NCBI RefSeq assembly: GCF_009674665.1
Contig: NZ_WKJD01000018.1
Span: 1-64,000 of the forward strand
Length of the DNA stretch: 64,000 nucleotides
Reading direction: 5' to 3'
Origin: Agromyces kandeliae
GTDB taxonomy: Bacteria > Actinomycetota > Actinomycetes > Actinomycetales > Microbacteriaceae
Shown here: positions 54,833 to 63,565 of the stretch, piece after piece
Layout of the letters: every line of letters starts with the position of its first letter
How positions within the stretch are numbered: position 1 is the first letter of the stretch
Notes under the pieces: generated by a model
Seen by the model: the letters and a program-made list of their open reading frames with translations, nothing else
Databases searched by the model: none
What the model was told of the DNA's origin: nothing
Made by a program: the position numbers and the translations under genes

Positions 54833-56155
54833 ATGGTCCCCCGTACGACGCGACGCTCGATCGTCGCCCTGGGCGCAGGCGGTCTCGCCCTGTCCCTCGC
54901 ACTGGCCGGCTGCAGCGCCGGCGACTCCGACTCCGACGGCGGAGCGGTCGAGCTGTCGTTCCTCGTCGACAACGGCGAGTCGACGGTCTCCACGGCCGAG
55001 GCCCTCGCCGAGGCGTTCACCGCCGAGAACCCCGACATCACGATCACCGTCGAGACCCGCCCCCAGGGTGCCGACGGCGACAACGTCGTGAAGACCCGCC
55101 TCGCCACCGGCGAGATGGCCGACCTGTTCCAGTACAACTCCGGCTCGCTCCTCCAGGCCCTGAACCCCGACCAGACGCTCGTGAACATCGCCGACGAGCC
55201 CTACATCGACAAGCTCGACGAGAACTTCGTCACGAGCGTCGCGACCGACAACGGCGTCTACGGCGTCCCGATGGGCCAGTCGATGGCCGGCGCGATGCTC
55301 TACAACAAGGACATCTACGCCGACCTCGGCCTCGAGATCCCCGAGAGCTGGGACGAGTTCATCGCCAACAGCGAAGCGATCAAGGAGGCCGGCGTGGCCG
55401 CCCCGATCGTGCAGACCTACGGCGACACCTGGACCTCGCAGCTGTTCGTGCTCGGCGACTTCAACAACGTGCTCGCCGAGAACCCCGACTGGGCCGAGGA
55501 GTACACCAACAACGAGGCGAAGTACGTCGACCAGCCGGCGTTCGCGGGCTTCGAGCACCTGCAGGCCGCGTACGACGCCGGACTCTTCAACGAGGACTTC
55601 GCGTCGGCGACGTACGCCGACGGCGTCTCGATGGTCGCCACGGGCGAGGGTGCGCACTACCCGATGCTCACGTTCGCGGCCTCGCAGCTGGCGACGACGA
55701 ACCCAGAGGCCACCGACACCGTCGGCTCGTTCCCGATCCCGGGCGACGACGCCTCGACGTTCGGCCTGACGGTGTGGATGCCGACCTACACGGTCTTCGT
55801 CCCGCAGTCGACCGAGGGCGCCAAGCTCGACGCCGCGAAGCAGTTCCTCGAGTTCCTCACGACGCCCGAGGCCTGCGACATCCAGGCCGAGGCCAACGCG
55901 CCGCAGGGTCCGTTCGTCGTCGAGGGCTGCAGCCTGCCCGACGACGTCCCGGCCATGGTCTCCGACCTGCAGCAGTACTTCGACGCGGGTCAGACGAACC
56001 TCGCGCTCGAGTTCCTCTCGCCCATCAAGGGACCGGCCCTGGAGCAGATCACGGTCGCCGTGGGCTCCGGCATCACCTCGGCTGCTGACGGCGCCGCCCA
56101 GTACGACGAGGATGTCAAGAAGCAGGCCCAGCAGCTCGGCATCGAGGGCTGGTAA
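54833..56155 (+). CDS. Sugar ABC transporter substrate-binding lipoprotein
   Basis: The 440-residue lipoprotein has signal sequence RRSIVALGAGGLALSLA and lipobox LAGC with Cys27. The mature part has the family-1 extracellular sugar-binding fold (AEAFTAENPDITITVETRPQ, VYGVPMGQSMAGAMLYNKDI, FPIPGDDASTFGL). It captures a saccharide and hands it to the two following permeases. The ATG is preceded by ggaggtaaaga. No ATPase gene follows, so a shared MsiK-type ATPase elsewhere is probably used. Confidence 0.92.
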   Translation: MVPRTTRRSIVALGAGGLALSLALAGCSAGDSDSDGGAVELSFLVDNGESTVSTAEALAEAFTAENPDITITVETRPQGADGDNVVKTRLATGEMADLFQYNSGSLLQALNPDQTLVNIADEPYIDKLDENFVTSVATDNGVYGVPMGQSMAGAMLYNKDIYADLGLEIPESWDEFIANSEAIKEAGVAAPIVQTYGDTWTSQLFVLGDFNNVLAENPDWAEEYTNNEAKYVDQPAFAGFEHLQAAYDAGLFNEDFASATYADGVSMVATGEGAHYPMLTFAASQLATTNPEATDTVGSFPIPGDDASTFGLTVWMPTYTVFVPQSTEGAKLDAAKQFLEFLTTPEACDIQAEANAPQGPFVVEGCSLPDDVPAMVSDLQQYFDAGQTNLALEFLSPIKGPALEQITVAVGSGITSAADGAAQYDEDVKKQAQQLGIEGW

Positions 56156-56220
56156 GCCGTACCACTGAACTGCGGGGCCGGGCCGCGCCCGGCCCCGCAG
56201 CCATATCCGGGAGATCCACC

Positions 56221-57156
56221 ATGACCACCGCGACGGCCACCGGCCGCACCGCCACGGGCAGGACGGCGACGTCGCCTCCGAAGCCCGCCAAGCGGAAGCC
56301 CATGAAGAGCCCCTACCCCTCGTGGTTCTTCATCCCCGCCGGCGTCTTCTACGTCGTGCTGTTCCTCGTTCCGACGGTCGCGTCGTTCTACTTCTCGCTG
56401 ACGCGGTGGACGCTGTTCGACGTCGAGTTCATCGGGTTCGACAACTTCATCCGGTTCTTCCAGGAGCCGCAGCTCGTCACGGGCTTCATCAACACGTTCA
56501 TCTACGCGTTCCTGACCTCGGGCGCGAAGGTCGTGCTCGGCCTCCTCTTCGGCGTCCTGCTCAGCTCGCAGATCATCGGCCGCGGCTTCCTCCGCGCCAC
56601 GATCTTCTTCCCCGTGCTCGTCAGCACGATCGGCGTCGGCATCCTGTTCAAGGTCCTCATGGACCCCTTCGACGGCCCCATCAACGAGACGCTCGCGGCG
56701 ATCGGGATCCAGGGCCCCGGCTGGCTGACCGACCCCTCGATCGCACTGCTCTCCGTCGCCCTCGTCGACATCTGGAAGGGCGTCGGCCTCGCCACGCTCA
56801 TCTACATCGCCGGCATGGTCGCGATCCCCCAGGAGTACTACGAGGCCGCGAAGGTCGACGGCGCGGGCGCCTGGAACAACTTCCGCCACATCACGCTGCC
56901 GCTGCTCCGCCCCGCGACGGTCACCGTCGTGCTCCTCTCGCTCATCGGCGGCCTGCGCTCGTTCGACCTCATCTGGGCGATGACGGGCGGCGGCCCGGGC
57001 TTCACGAGCGATGTGCTCGCCTCGGTCATCTACAAGCAGTACCAGGCCGGGTTCTTCGGCCTCTCCACCGCGGGCAACGTCGTGCTGTTCCTCGTCGTGG
57101 CCGCGATCATCTTCCCGCTCTCGTGGTGGCTCAACCGCAAGGAGGCCGACCAATGA
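56221..57156 (+). CDS. Sugar ABC transporter permease (MalF-like)
   Basis: This 311-residue inner-membrane protein has six membrane helices after a basic, Thr-rich N-terminal tail (residues 1-35). The EAA loop reads YYEAAKVDGAGAWNNFRHIT followed by LPLL, the typical contact with the ATPase. It forms the translocation pore with the next permease, whose start overlaps its stop by four bases. Confidence 0.93.
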   Translation: MTTATATGRTATGRTATSPPKPAKRKPMKSPYPSWFFIPAGVFYVVLFLVPTVASFYFSLTRWTLFDVEFIGFDNFIRFFQEPQLVTGFINTFIYAFLTSGAKVVLGLLFGVLLSSQIIGRGFLRATIFFPVLVSTIGVGILFKVLMDPFDGPINETLAAIGIQGPGWLTDPSIALLSVALVDIWKGVGLATLIYIAGMVAIPQEYYEAAKVDGAGAWNNFRHITLPLLRPATVTVVLLSLIGGLRSFDLIWAMTGGGPGFTSDVLASVIYKQYQAGFFGLSTAGNVVLFLVVAAIIFPLSWWLNRKEADQ

Positions 57157-57983
57157 GAAACGTCGCCTGGAAGTGGGGCGGCGGCTCGGTCGCCATCCTC
57201 GTCGCGATCGTCATCTTCATCGTCCCGTTCACGTTCATCGTCTTCACGGCGGGCAAGACCCAGGCCGAGGCGTCCTTCCTGGAGTTCACCTGGCCGACCG
57301 AGTGGGTGCTCTTCGAGAACATCGCCACGGTCCTCCAGAACCGCGACTGGCTGCTGGTGCGTGCCTTCGTCAACAGCACCCTGCTCACCGTCGGCGCCGT
57401 GTCGATCATGGTGGTCCTCGGCGCGATGGTCGGGTACGTCCTGCAGCGCCGCAAGTCGCGGTGGAACCCCGTCGTGAACACGCTCGTGCTGGCCGGGCTC
57501 ATCATCCCGCCGGCCGTCGTGCCCACGATCTGGGTGCTCCAGGGACTCGGCCTGTTCAAGACGCTCGTCGGCCTCATCGCAGTCCACGTCGCGTTCGGGC
57601 TCTCGTTCTGCATCCTGCTGTTCCGTGCGTTCGTCGCGACGATTCCGCGCGAGCTCGACGAGGCGGCCGTCATCGACGGCGCCGGGCCGGTCAAACTGTT
57701 CTTCCGCGTGATCTTCCCGCTGCTGCGGTCGGTCATCGTGACGGTCATCGTCGTGCAGGCCGTCTTCGTGTTCAGCGACTTCACGTACGCGCTGTACTTC
57801 CTGCCGGGCGATGCCAACGCGACCGTCCAGCTGACGACGTTCAACTACATCTCGCAATCGGCCAGCGCGTTCAACCTGCTCTTCGCCGACGTGCTGCTCA
57901 TCACCATCCCGCCGCTGATCATGTACATCTTCTTCCAGCGCCAGATCGTCGCCGGCATGACCTCCGGCGCCGTGAAGGGCTGA
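57153..57983 (+). CDS. Sugar ABC transporter permease (MalG-like)
   Basis: The 276-residue permease has six membrane helices and the EAA loop ELDEAAVIDGAGPVKLFFRV followed by IFPLL. It pairs with the upstream MalF-like permease, to which it is coupled by ATGA. The glycosidase gene after it begins only 3 bp beyond its stop, so importer and enzyme are made together. Confidence 0.93.
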   Translation: MRNVAWKWGGGSVAILVAIVIFIVPFTFIVFTAGKTQAEASFLEFTWPTEWVLFENIATVLQNRDWLLVRAFVNSTLLTVGAVSIMVVLGAMVGYVLQRRKSRWNPVVNTLVLAGLIIPPAVVPTIWVLQGLGLFKTLVGLIAVHVAFGLSFCILLFRAFVATIPRELDEAAVIDGAGPVKLFFRVIFPLLRSVIVTVIVVQAVFVFSDFTYALYFLPGDANATVQLTTFNYISQSASAFNLLFADVLLITIPPLIMYIFFQRQIVAGMTSGAVKG

Positions 57984-57986
57984 CGG

Positions 57987-60098
57987 ATGCCGCAGCAGCC
58001 GCCGCGCTCCGCCGAGGAGGTGCGGCGGTGGGTCCGGGCCCGCTCGCCCCAGCCCTTCGAGGACGACGACGTGGTTCCGCGGGCGGCCGACCGCGGATGG
58101 GCGTACGCGCGCGACCAGTACGAGCTGGCCCTGCTCGGTCGACTGGTGGAGGACGGGTTCGCCGCCAATCGGCACGTGCACTATCCGCGCAACCACGGAC
58201 GGCCGGTCGAGCGCGTGCGGTTCCGTGCGACCGCGGCGGAGCCCGGTCGGATCTCGGTGCGGGTGGCCGGGCGTGCCGAGGTCTCGGCGCGAGCGGATGC
58301 CGCGGGGTCGGCCGCGCCCGTGATCGCTCTCGTCCTGGGAGATGACGACCTCCGGTTCGAGGTGGCGGCCGCCGGCGCGGTCGTCGAGTTCGACGTCGTC
58401 GCCCGACCGGGCGACGTGCCGGCGCTCGGCGTGCCGGTCGGCGCCCCGCTCGTCGACTGGTCCGCCCGCGTCGGAGACGACTCGTGGGAACCGATCGTCC
58501 TGCGTCCGGGCGGCGCTCGCGCTCCGCACCTGGAAGGGCCGGGCCATGTCGAGGTCGCAGCGGTCCGGCGACCGGACGGGCTCTACGACCTCGGCGCTCC
58601 GCTCCTCGGGAGGCCGATCCTCCCCGCCGGCCCGGAACCGGTCGTCGGCAGCGGAGAGAGCCTGGCCGAGGCGCGCGCCGACGAAGCCGACCGCGAGACG
58701 CGCCACGAGGTGATCCCGACGGAGGGCGGCTGGACCACGAGCCATCCGCTCGGGTTCAGGTATCTCGCGGTCGAGTCGGAGGACGTGCCCGACGAGATCC
58801 GGGTGCGAGCCGACGTGACGCCGGTCGCCAGGCCGGGCGCGTTCGCATGCTCCGATGAACTCCTGACCCGGATCTGGGCGTCGGCGCAGTACACGCTGCG
58901 CGTCTGCGACCAGGGCCTCATGATCGACGGCATCAAGCGCGACCGGATGCCGTGGGCCGGCGACCAGGCGCTCAGCACCCTCGCGAACGCGTTCGCCCTG
59001 GGCGACGGCGGAGTCGTGGCCGACGGGCTCGTCGCCCTCGGCAGGCCCGACCACGGGTACGTCAACGGCATCGCGGACTACTCGCTCTGGTGGGTCGTCA
59101 ACGCCGACCTCTACGTCCGGTACTTCGGCGACCTCGCCTTCGCGGAGCGCGAGGCCGACCACGTCGACGCGTTCGTCGCCGACCTCGCGCGATTCGCCGA
59201 CGATCGAGGCGTCTTCCGCCCAGAGGCCCAGCGGGGCGGATTCGTCGACTCCGGTCCGGGATCGGTGTTCCTCGACTGGGGGCTCTCGATCGAGGACGGT
59301 CGCGATCCGGTGGCGCTGCAGATGCTGTGGTGCTGGGCGCTCCGCAGTGCGGCGAGGCTCCTCGGGCGAGTGGAGCACGCGGGCGCGGTACGGTGGCGGA
59401 CGCTGGCCGACCGCGTCGAGGCGACCCTGCGGGCGGACGGATGGCTCGACGACACCGGCCGCTGGGCGGACTACCTCGGCGCGGATGCGACGACCTCCTC
59501 GCCCGCCCCGTACGCGAACTTCCTCTCGGTGCTCGCCGGGATGCATCCCGACGGCGTGCCCGACGGCGTCGCGTCATCGACCCGCACCGGGACGGCGGGC
59601 ACGCCGTTCATGACGGCGTTCCGGCTTCGCGCGCGGCTCGAGGCGAGCGAGAACGAGGCGGTGCTCGTGGAGATCCGGCGGATCTGGGGCGCGATGCTCG
59701 AGGCCGGGCCGGGCACCTTCTGGGAGGAGGCGTCGTCGGCGGCGAACGACCTCGCGATGTACGGCCGTCCCTTCGGTCGGAGCCTCTGCCACGCCTGGTC
59801 GGCCGGACCCGCCGCACTCATCCCGGAGGCGGTGCTCGGCATCCGTCCCCTCGACGACGGATGGGCTCGATTCGAGGTGGTACCGCGCCTCGCCGGGCTG
59901 GACTGGGCGTCGGCGGTCGTTCCGACCCCGCTCGGCGACGTGGTCGTGCACGCCGACGCGACCGGGTCGACCGTCCGGATCCCGGCCGGCGCCTCGCTCG
60001 CCCACGGCGACCGCATCGACATCGGCCCGGCCGTGGTCGAGTTGGACGTCGCCGCGGCGATGCCCGGCGTGCAGCCCGGGTCGTCCCGCATCGGCTGA
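57987..60098 (+). CDS. GH78-like (six-hairpin) glycosidase
   Basis: This 703-residue protein has an N-terminal beta-rich part (residues 1-280) and an (alpha/alpha)6 barrel containing MIDGIKRDRMPWAGDQALST and DYSLWWVVNADLYVRYFGDL, with a C-terminal beta domain. The KRDRMPWAGD segment replaces the CPQRDERLGWTGD of classical GH78 enzymes and groups it with bacterial alpha-rhamnosidase-like/GH78-related proteins. No signal peptide is present. It follows the permease by 3 bp, so it probably cleaves the imported oligosaccharide inside the cell. Confidence 0.8.
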   Translation: MPQQPPRSAEEVRRWVRARSPQPFEDDDVVPRAADRGWAYARDQYELALLGRLVEDGFAANRHVHYPRNHGRPVERVRFRATAAEPGRISVRVAGRAEVSARADAAGSAAPVIALVLGDDDLRFEVAAAGAVVEFDVVARPGDVPALGVPVGAPLVDWSARVGDDSWEPIVLRPGGARAPHLEGPGHVEVAAVRRPDGLYDLGAPLLGRPILPAGPEPVVGSGESLAEARADEADRETRHEVIPTEGGWTTSHPLGFRYLAVESEDVPDEIRVRADVTPVARPGAFACSDELLTRIWASAQYTLRVCDQGLMIDGIKRDRMPWAGDQALSTLANAFALGDGGVVADGLVALGRPDHGYVNGIADYSLWWVVNADLYVRYFGDLAFAEREADHVDAFVADLARFADDRGVFRPEAQRGGFVDSGPGSVFLDWGLSIEDGRDPVALQMLWCWALRSAARLLGRVEHAGAVRWRTLADRVEATLRADGWLDDTGRWADYLGADATTSSPAPYANFLSVLAGMHPDGVPDGVASSTRTGTAGTPFMTAFRLRARLEASENEAVLVEIRRIWGAMLEAGPGTFWEEASSAANDLAMYGRPFGRSLCHAWSAGPAALIPEAVLGIRPLDDGWARFEVVPRLAGLDWASAVVPTPLGDVVVHADATGSTVRIPAGASLAHGDRIDIGPAVVELDVAAAMPGVQPGSSRIG

Positions 60099-60140
60099 TC
60101 TGCCGCATCGCCGACGACGAGTGGCTCCCACGCGCCATCC

Positions 60141-61223
60141 TCAGGTGCGCGCGCGCCCGAAGTACATGAGCTCCCAGATGGCCTCGTCGCTGTGCCGTTC
60201 GACGGTCGCGCCGTTGCGCCGGACCGTGACGGTGATCGGCCCGGCGAAGCGGAGGTAGGCGCCGTCGAAGCGGGCGAGCCGGGCGAGCAGTCGCTTGACG
60301 GGGGACAGTCCATCGGCCATGCGAGCCCGCACGAGGTCTCGCTCGCGCGTGAACTCGACCACGATCTCGTCGTCGCCGTCCGCATAGGTGTACCGAACGA
60401 CGGATGCCACGGGCTTGCCGGTCACCTCATCGGTGAACACGTCGTCGATCCCGAAGCGCACGCGGGACGCGTCATCCGCCACGATCTCGCCGTCGCGGGC
60501 GAGCATGAAGACCGGGATCGCCTGGAATCCGAGCCTCTCGACCGACGTGATGTACGACGCGATCACGCTGTACGGGCCCGCCCGCCCGCGCGCCCAGTAC
60601 CAGTCGTGCACGATGCGCGGCAGCGGCACGTTGCCCCAGTTGTGGTCGTGGTACCCGACCCCGGAGATCGACCGGGTCGCACCGTCGAGGGTGAGGCTGC
60701 CGCTCACGGTGCCCTGCGGCACCGACGGGAGCCAGGCGAAGACGTCCGTGCGCTCGGCGCCGAACACGAGGTGGCCGGTGCCCGGTCGCCACGGCGGGAT
60801 GTCGCCGATGAGCGTCACGTCGATCGACACCTCGTCGACGGTGGCCGTGATGCGGTAGGTGTGCAGGTCGCCCTCGAAGCGGTTGGCACCGAGGTGGACG
60901 TCCGCATGGTCGGTCGCGGCCGACCACGAGTCGGCGGGCAAGGCGTGCAGCTTCTCGATCGTGCGACCGTCGGGCAGGTCGAGGTTGATGCGCAGCAGCG
61001 GCGACAGCCCCCGGTCCGGCGAGACGGCATCCTTGTTCTGGAACACCACGACCAGCTTCGAGCCGTCGTCGAGGTGCGCGTCGAAGTACCACCATTCGTA
61101 GGTGCCCGGGCTGTTCTCGGTGCGGGCGCCGTCCTCCCACGGCTCGATCGTGGCCGGGTCGAGTCCGAATCGCCGGTAGTCGTCGGGGCTGCCGGCTGTG
61201 GATGCCTCGGAAGCGCTGCTCAT
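60141..61223 (-). CDS. CrtC-like lipocalin-domain protein
   Basis: The 360-residue protein has NSPGTYEWWYFDAHLDDGSK near the N-terminus, WGNVPLPRIVHDWYWARG and the repeated beta strands of the hydroxyneurosporene synthase (CrtC)/lipocalin-like family, also found in Diels-Alderase-type fungal enzymes. There are no carotenoid genes nearby and no signal peptide, so carotenoid hydration is unlikely. The His/Trp-rich core suggests that it binds a lipophilic ligand. It is divergent from a sensor kinase. Confidence 0.75.
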   Translation of the reverse strand: MSSASEASTAGSPDDYRRFGLDPATIEPWEDGARTENSPGTYEWWYFDAHLDDGSKLVVVFQNKDAVSPDRGLSPLLRINLDLPDGRTIEKLHALPADSWSAATDHADVHLGANRFEGDLHTYRITATVDEVSIDVTLIGDIPPWRPGTGHLVFGAERTDVFAWLPSVPQGTVSGSLTLDGATRSISGVGYHDHNWGNVPLPRIVHDWYWARGRAGPYSVIASYITSVERLGFQAIPVFMLARDGEIVADDASRVRFGIDDVFTDEVTGKPVASVVRYTYADGDDEIVVEFTRERDLVRARMADGLSPVKRLLARLARFDGAYLRFAGPITVTVRRNGATVERHSDEAIWELMYFGRART

Positions 61224-61364
61224 CGGGCCCTCCCCGCCCTCGATGGATGGCACGAGTCTGCCACCGCGCGCGGCCGGCCGCGCCCGACGGCGGCGACCAC
61301 CACCAGTAGACTCGCCCCACCGAGCGGCGCCGCCGCCGCGCTGGGCGAACCGGGGGGTGCGTTC

Positions 61365-62855
61365 GTGGGTGACGACGTCGAGACGTCCTCCGCTCACCGG
61401 GAGACGTCGCGCCGGCCGGGTGCGGACGGCCGCGGAATGGGAACGTCGAGGTCGGCACCGGCGCCGAGGCATCCGCGGTCGTGGTCGTCGCGCACCGTCG
61501 CGACGTGGGTGTTCTGCATCCTCGTGACGGCGTTCATGCTCTGGAGTCCATACGTCGCATTCGGAATCCCGAACCGATCGCTGCATCTCGTGCTCGATTC
61601 GGTCGACAGCTGCGTCGCCCTGTTCGTCGCGTACCTGCTGCACAACCGCTTCCTGCGCCGGCAGCGACTCCAGGACTGGCTCCTGTGCGAGGCGCTCGTG
61701 CTCCTCGGCCTGGCGGGCCTCCTCGTCACCTACCTGATCGAGGATGTCGTGGGCATCCGTGACGGCCGGCTGAACGTCTGGCTGCCCCTGGTCGTGCGGG
61801 TCATGGGGGCGATCGTCGTGCTCGCCGCTGCGATCGCCGGCGATCGCATCGGCCCGCGGTGGCTTCGCCGGTGGACGCTGCTCGCACCGGTGCTCCTCAT
61901 CGCCGTCGTCGCCGTGGTGCTGCGGGTGGCCGGTGGCACCCTGCCGGTCGCCCTCGGGGAGGACCTCACCGACAGCTCCGCGACGGCACCCGTGTTCGCG
62001 GGGCATCCGCTGCTGCTCAGCGGCCAGGCGGTCGGGGCGCTCTGCTTCCTCGCCGCGTCGATCGTCGTGGCGAGGCAGGCGGCACGCCGCAACGACGAAC
62101 TCCTGCGGTGGCTCGCGCCCGCCTGCACGCTCGCGGGCTTCGCCCGGGTCAACTACCTCCTCTATCCGTCGCTCTACACCGACTGGCTGTACACGGGCGA
62201 CGTGCTCCGCACCGCCTGCTACCTCCTGCTGCTCGTCGGGGCGCTCCGCGAGCTGCAGCTCTACTGGAGCGCGCAGACGCAGGTCGCGGTGGTCGAGGAC
62301 CGCCGCCGGCTCGCGCGCGAACTGCATGATGGAGTCATGCAGGAACTGGCGTACATCCGCGTCGAGACCTCGATGCTGCCCGACCAGGCCGCATCGAAGC
62401 GCCAGATCTCCGACGCGGCCGTGCGCGCGCTCGACGAGGCGCGGGCCGCCGTGAACGCGCTCGGCAGCCTCGACGACGAGCCGCTCGGCTACGTGCTGCA
62501 TCGCGCCGCGCGCGAGCTCGCGGCGCGCTACGACGTGCGCCTCGAGGTCGACGTCGACGACTCGATCGCCGCCGATCGCGACCAGCGGCACGCCCTGGTG
62601 CGGATCATGCGCGAAGCGGTCGTCAACGCGGTGCGGCACGGAGACGCCCGGCTCGTCCGCGTGCGACTCGACCAGGTCGACGGGGAGCGGCGACTCACGA
62701 TCGAGGACGACGGATCGGGCTTCGACGTGGGCTCGGGCGAATCCGCGGGCGGGTACGGCATCGTCAGCATGCGGGACCGGGCGAAGGGCCTGCCCGGGTC
62801 GATGCGCATCGAGTCCGCACCGGGTGACGGAAGCACGGTGACCGTGACGTGGTAG
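61365..62855 (+). CDS. Membrane sensor histidine kinase (NarL/DegS type)
   Basis: The 496-residue kinase has about seven membrane helices (residues 50-280), the HisKA_3 motif RRRLARELHDGVMQ with phospho-acceptor His321, and a HATPase part with REAVVNAVRHGDA and EDDGSGFDVGSG. GTG 61365 has ggggg at a good distance. ATG 61437 would remove 24 residues and is the alternative. Its stop overlaps the response-regulator start by 7 bp. Confidence 0.88.
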   Translation: MGDDVETSSAHRETSRRPGADGRGMGTSRSAPAPRHPRSWSSRTVATWVFCILVTAFMLWSPYVAFGIPNRSLHLVLDSVDSCVALFVAYLLHNRFLRRQRLQDWLLCEALVLLGLAGLLVTYLIEDVVGIRDGRLNVWLPLVVRVMGAIVVLAAAIAGDRIGPRWLRRWTLLAPVLLIAVVAVVLRVAGGTLPVALGEDLTDSSATAPVFAGHPLLLSGQAVGALCFLAASIVVARQAARRNDELLRWLAPACTLAGFARVNYLLYPSLYTDWLYTGDVLRTACYLLLLVGALRELQLYWSAQTQVAVVEDRRRLARELHDGVMQELAYIRVETSMLPDQAASKRQISDAAVRALDEARAAVNALGSLDDEPLGYVLHRAARELAARYDVRLEVDVDDSIAADRDQRHALVRIMREAVVNAVRHGDARLVRVRLDQVDGERRLTIEDDGSGFDVGSGESAGGYGIVSMRDRAKGLPGSMRIESAPGDGSTVTVTW

Positions 62856-63490
62856 CTGCGCCCATCACCGTCGTGCTCGCCGACGACCACGCGGCGATGC
62901 GATCGGTCGTGCGCCGCGGGCTCGAAGCGGGCGGATGCCGCGTGGTCGGCGAGGCCGCCACCGCCGACGAGGCCGTCGAGCTCGTGACCGGGCATCGGCC
63001 CGACGTGGCGCTGCTCGACATCCACATGCCCGGCAACGGCATCCGCGCCGCCGAGGCGATCAGCCGCGCCGTGCCGACGACCGCGATCGTCATGCTCACC
63101 CAGTCGCGCGAGGACGACGACCTGTTCGACTCGCTGCGGGCGGGCGCGGCCGGGTACCTGTTGAAGGATGCCGCGCCGCAGTCGCTGGCCGACACCCTCC
63201 GCGGCGTCCTGGCCGGCGAGGCGGCGATGCCGCCGGCGCTGGTGGCGCGGATCCTCGACGAGTTCCGCGGGCCCGCGCGGCGCCGGTTCGGGCGGGGCTC
63301 CGCCGCCGCGTCCAGGCTGAGCACGCGGGAGTGGGAGGTCATGGACCTGCTCCGGCGCGGTGACAGCACCGACGAAGTCGCGGCTCGGCTGTTCCTGTCG
63401 CCGACGACCGTGCGCGTGCACGTGTCATCCGTCCTGCGGAAGCTGTCGGTCACCGATCGGGCGAGCGCGTTCCGCCTGCTCGAGGAGTAG
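62849..63490 (+). CDS. NarL/LuxR-type response regulator
   Basis: This 213-residue regulator has a receiver domain (LADDHAAMR, phospho-acceptor Asp57 in ALLDIHMPG) and a C-terminal LuxR HTH (LSTREWEVMDLLRRGDSTDE and after). It starts with GTG inside the kinase gene and is the partner of that kinase. Targets are not apparent. The gene that follows is convergent. Confidence 0.93.
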   Translation: MVAAPITVVLADDHAAMRSVVRRGLEAGGCRVVGEAATADEAVELVTGHRPDVALLDIHMPGNGIRAAEAISRAVPTTAIVMLTQSREDDDLFDSLRAGAAGYLLKDAAPQSLADTLRGVLAGEAAMPPALVARILDEFRGPARRRFGRGSAAASRLSTREWEVMDLLRRGDSTDEVAARLFLSPTTVRVHVSSVLRKLSVTDRASAFRLLEE

Positions 63491-63502
63491 CGCGCGAACA
63501 CC

Positions 63503-63541
63503 ATCGAGGGGGCCGCGAGCGATGCTCCCGGCCCCCTCGAT
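63503..63541. terminator. Bidirectional terminator hairpin
   Basis: atcgagggggccg (63503-63515) and cggccccctcgat (63529-63541) form a perfect 13-bp stem with a 13-base loop between the response-regulator gene and the convergent surface-protein gene. Confidence 0.8.
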
Positions 63542-63565
63542 CCCGGGGGAGGGTTTCGACCCGAC

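Noticed and set aside
57030-59546. An 838-codon minus-strand frame opposite the permease and GH78-like genes
   Set aside because: The composition is typical of a shadow frame (Arg, Asp, Glu, His rich) and no domain is visible. The plus-strand genes are well supported.
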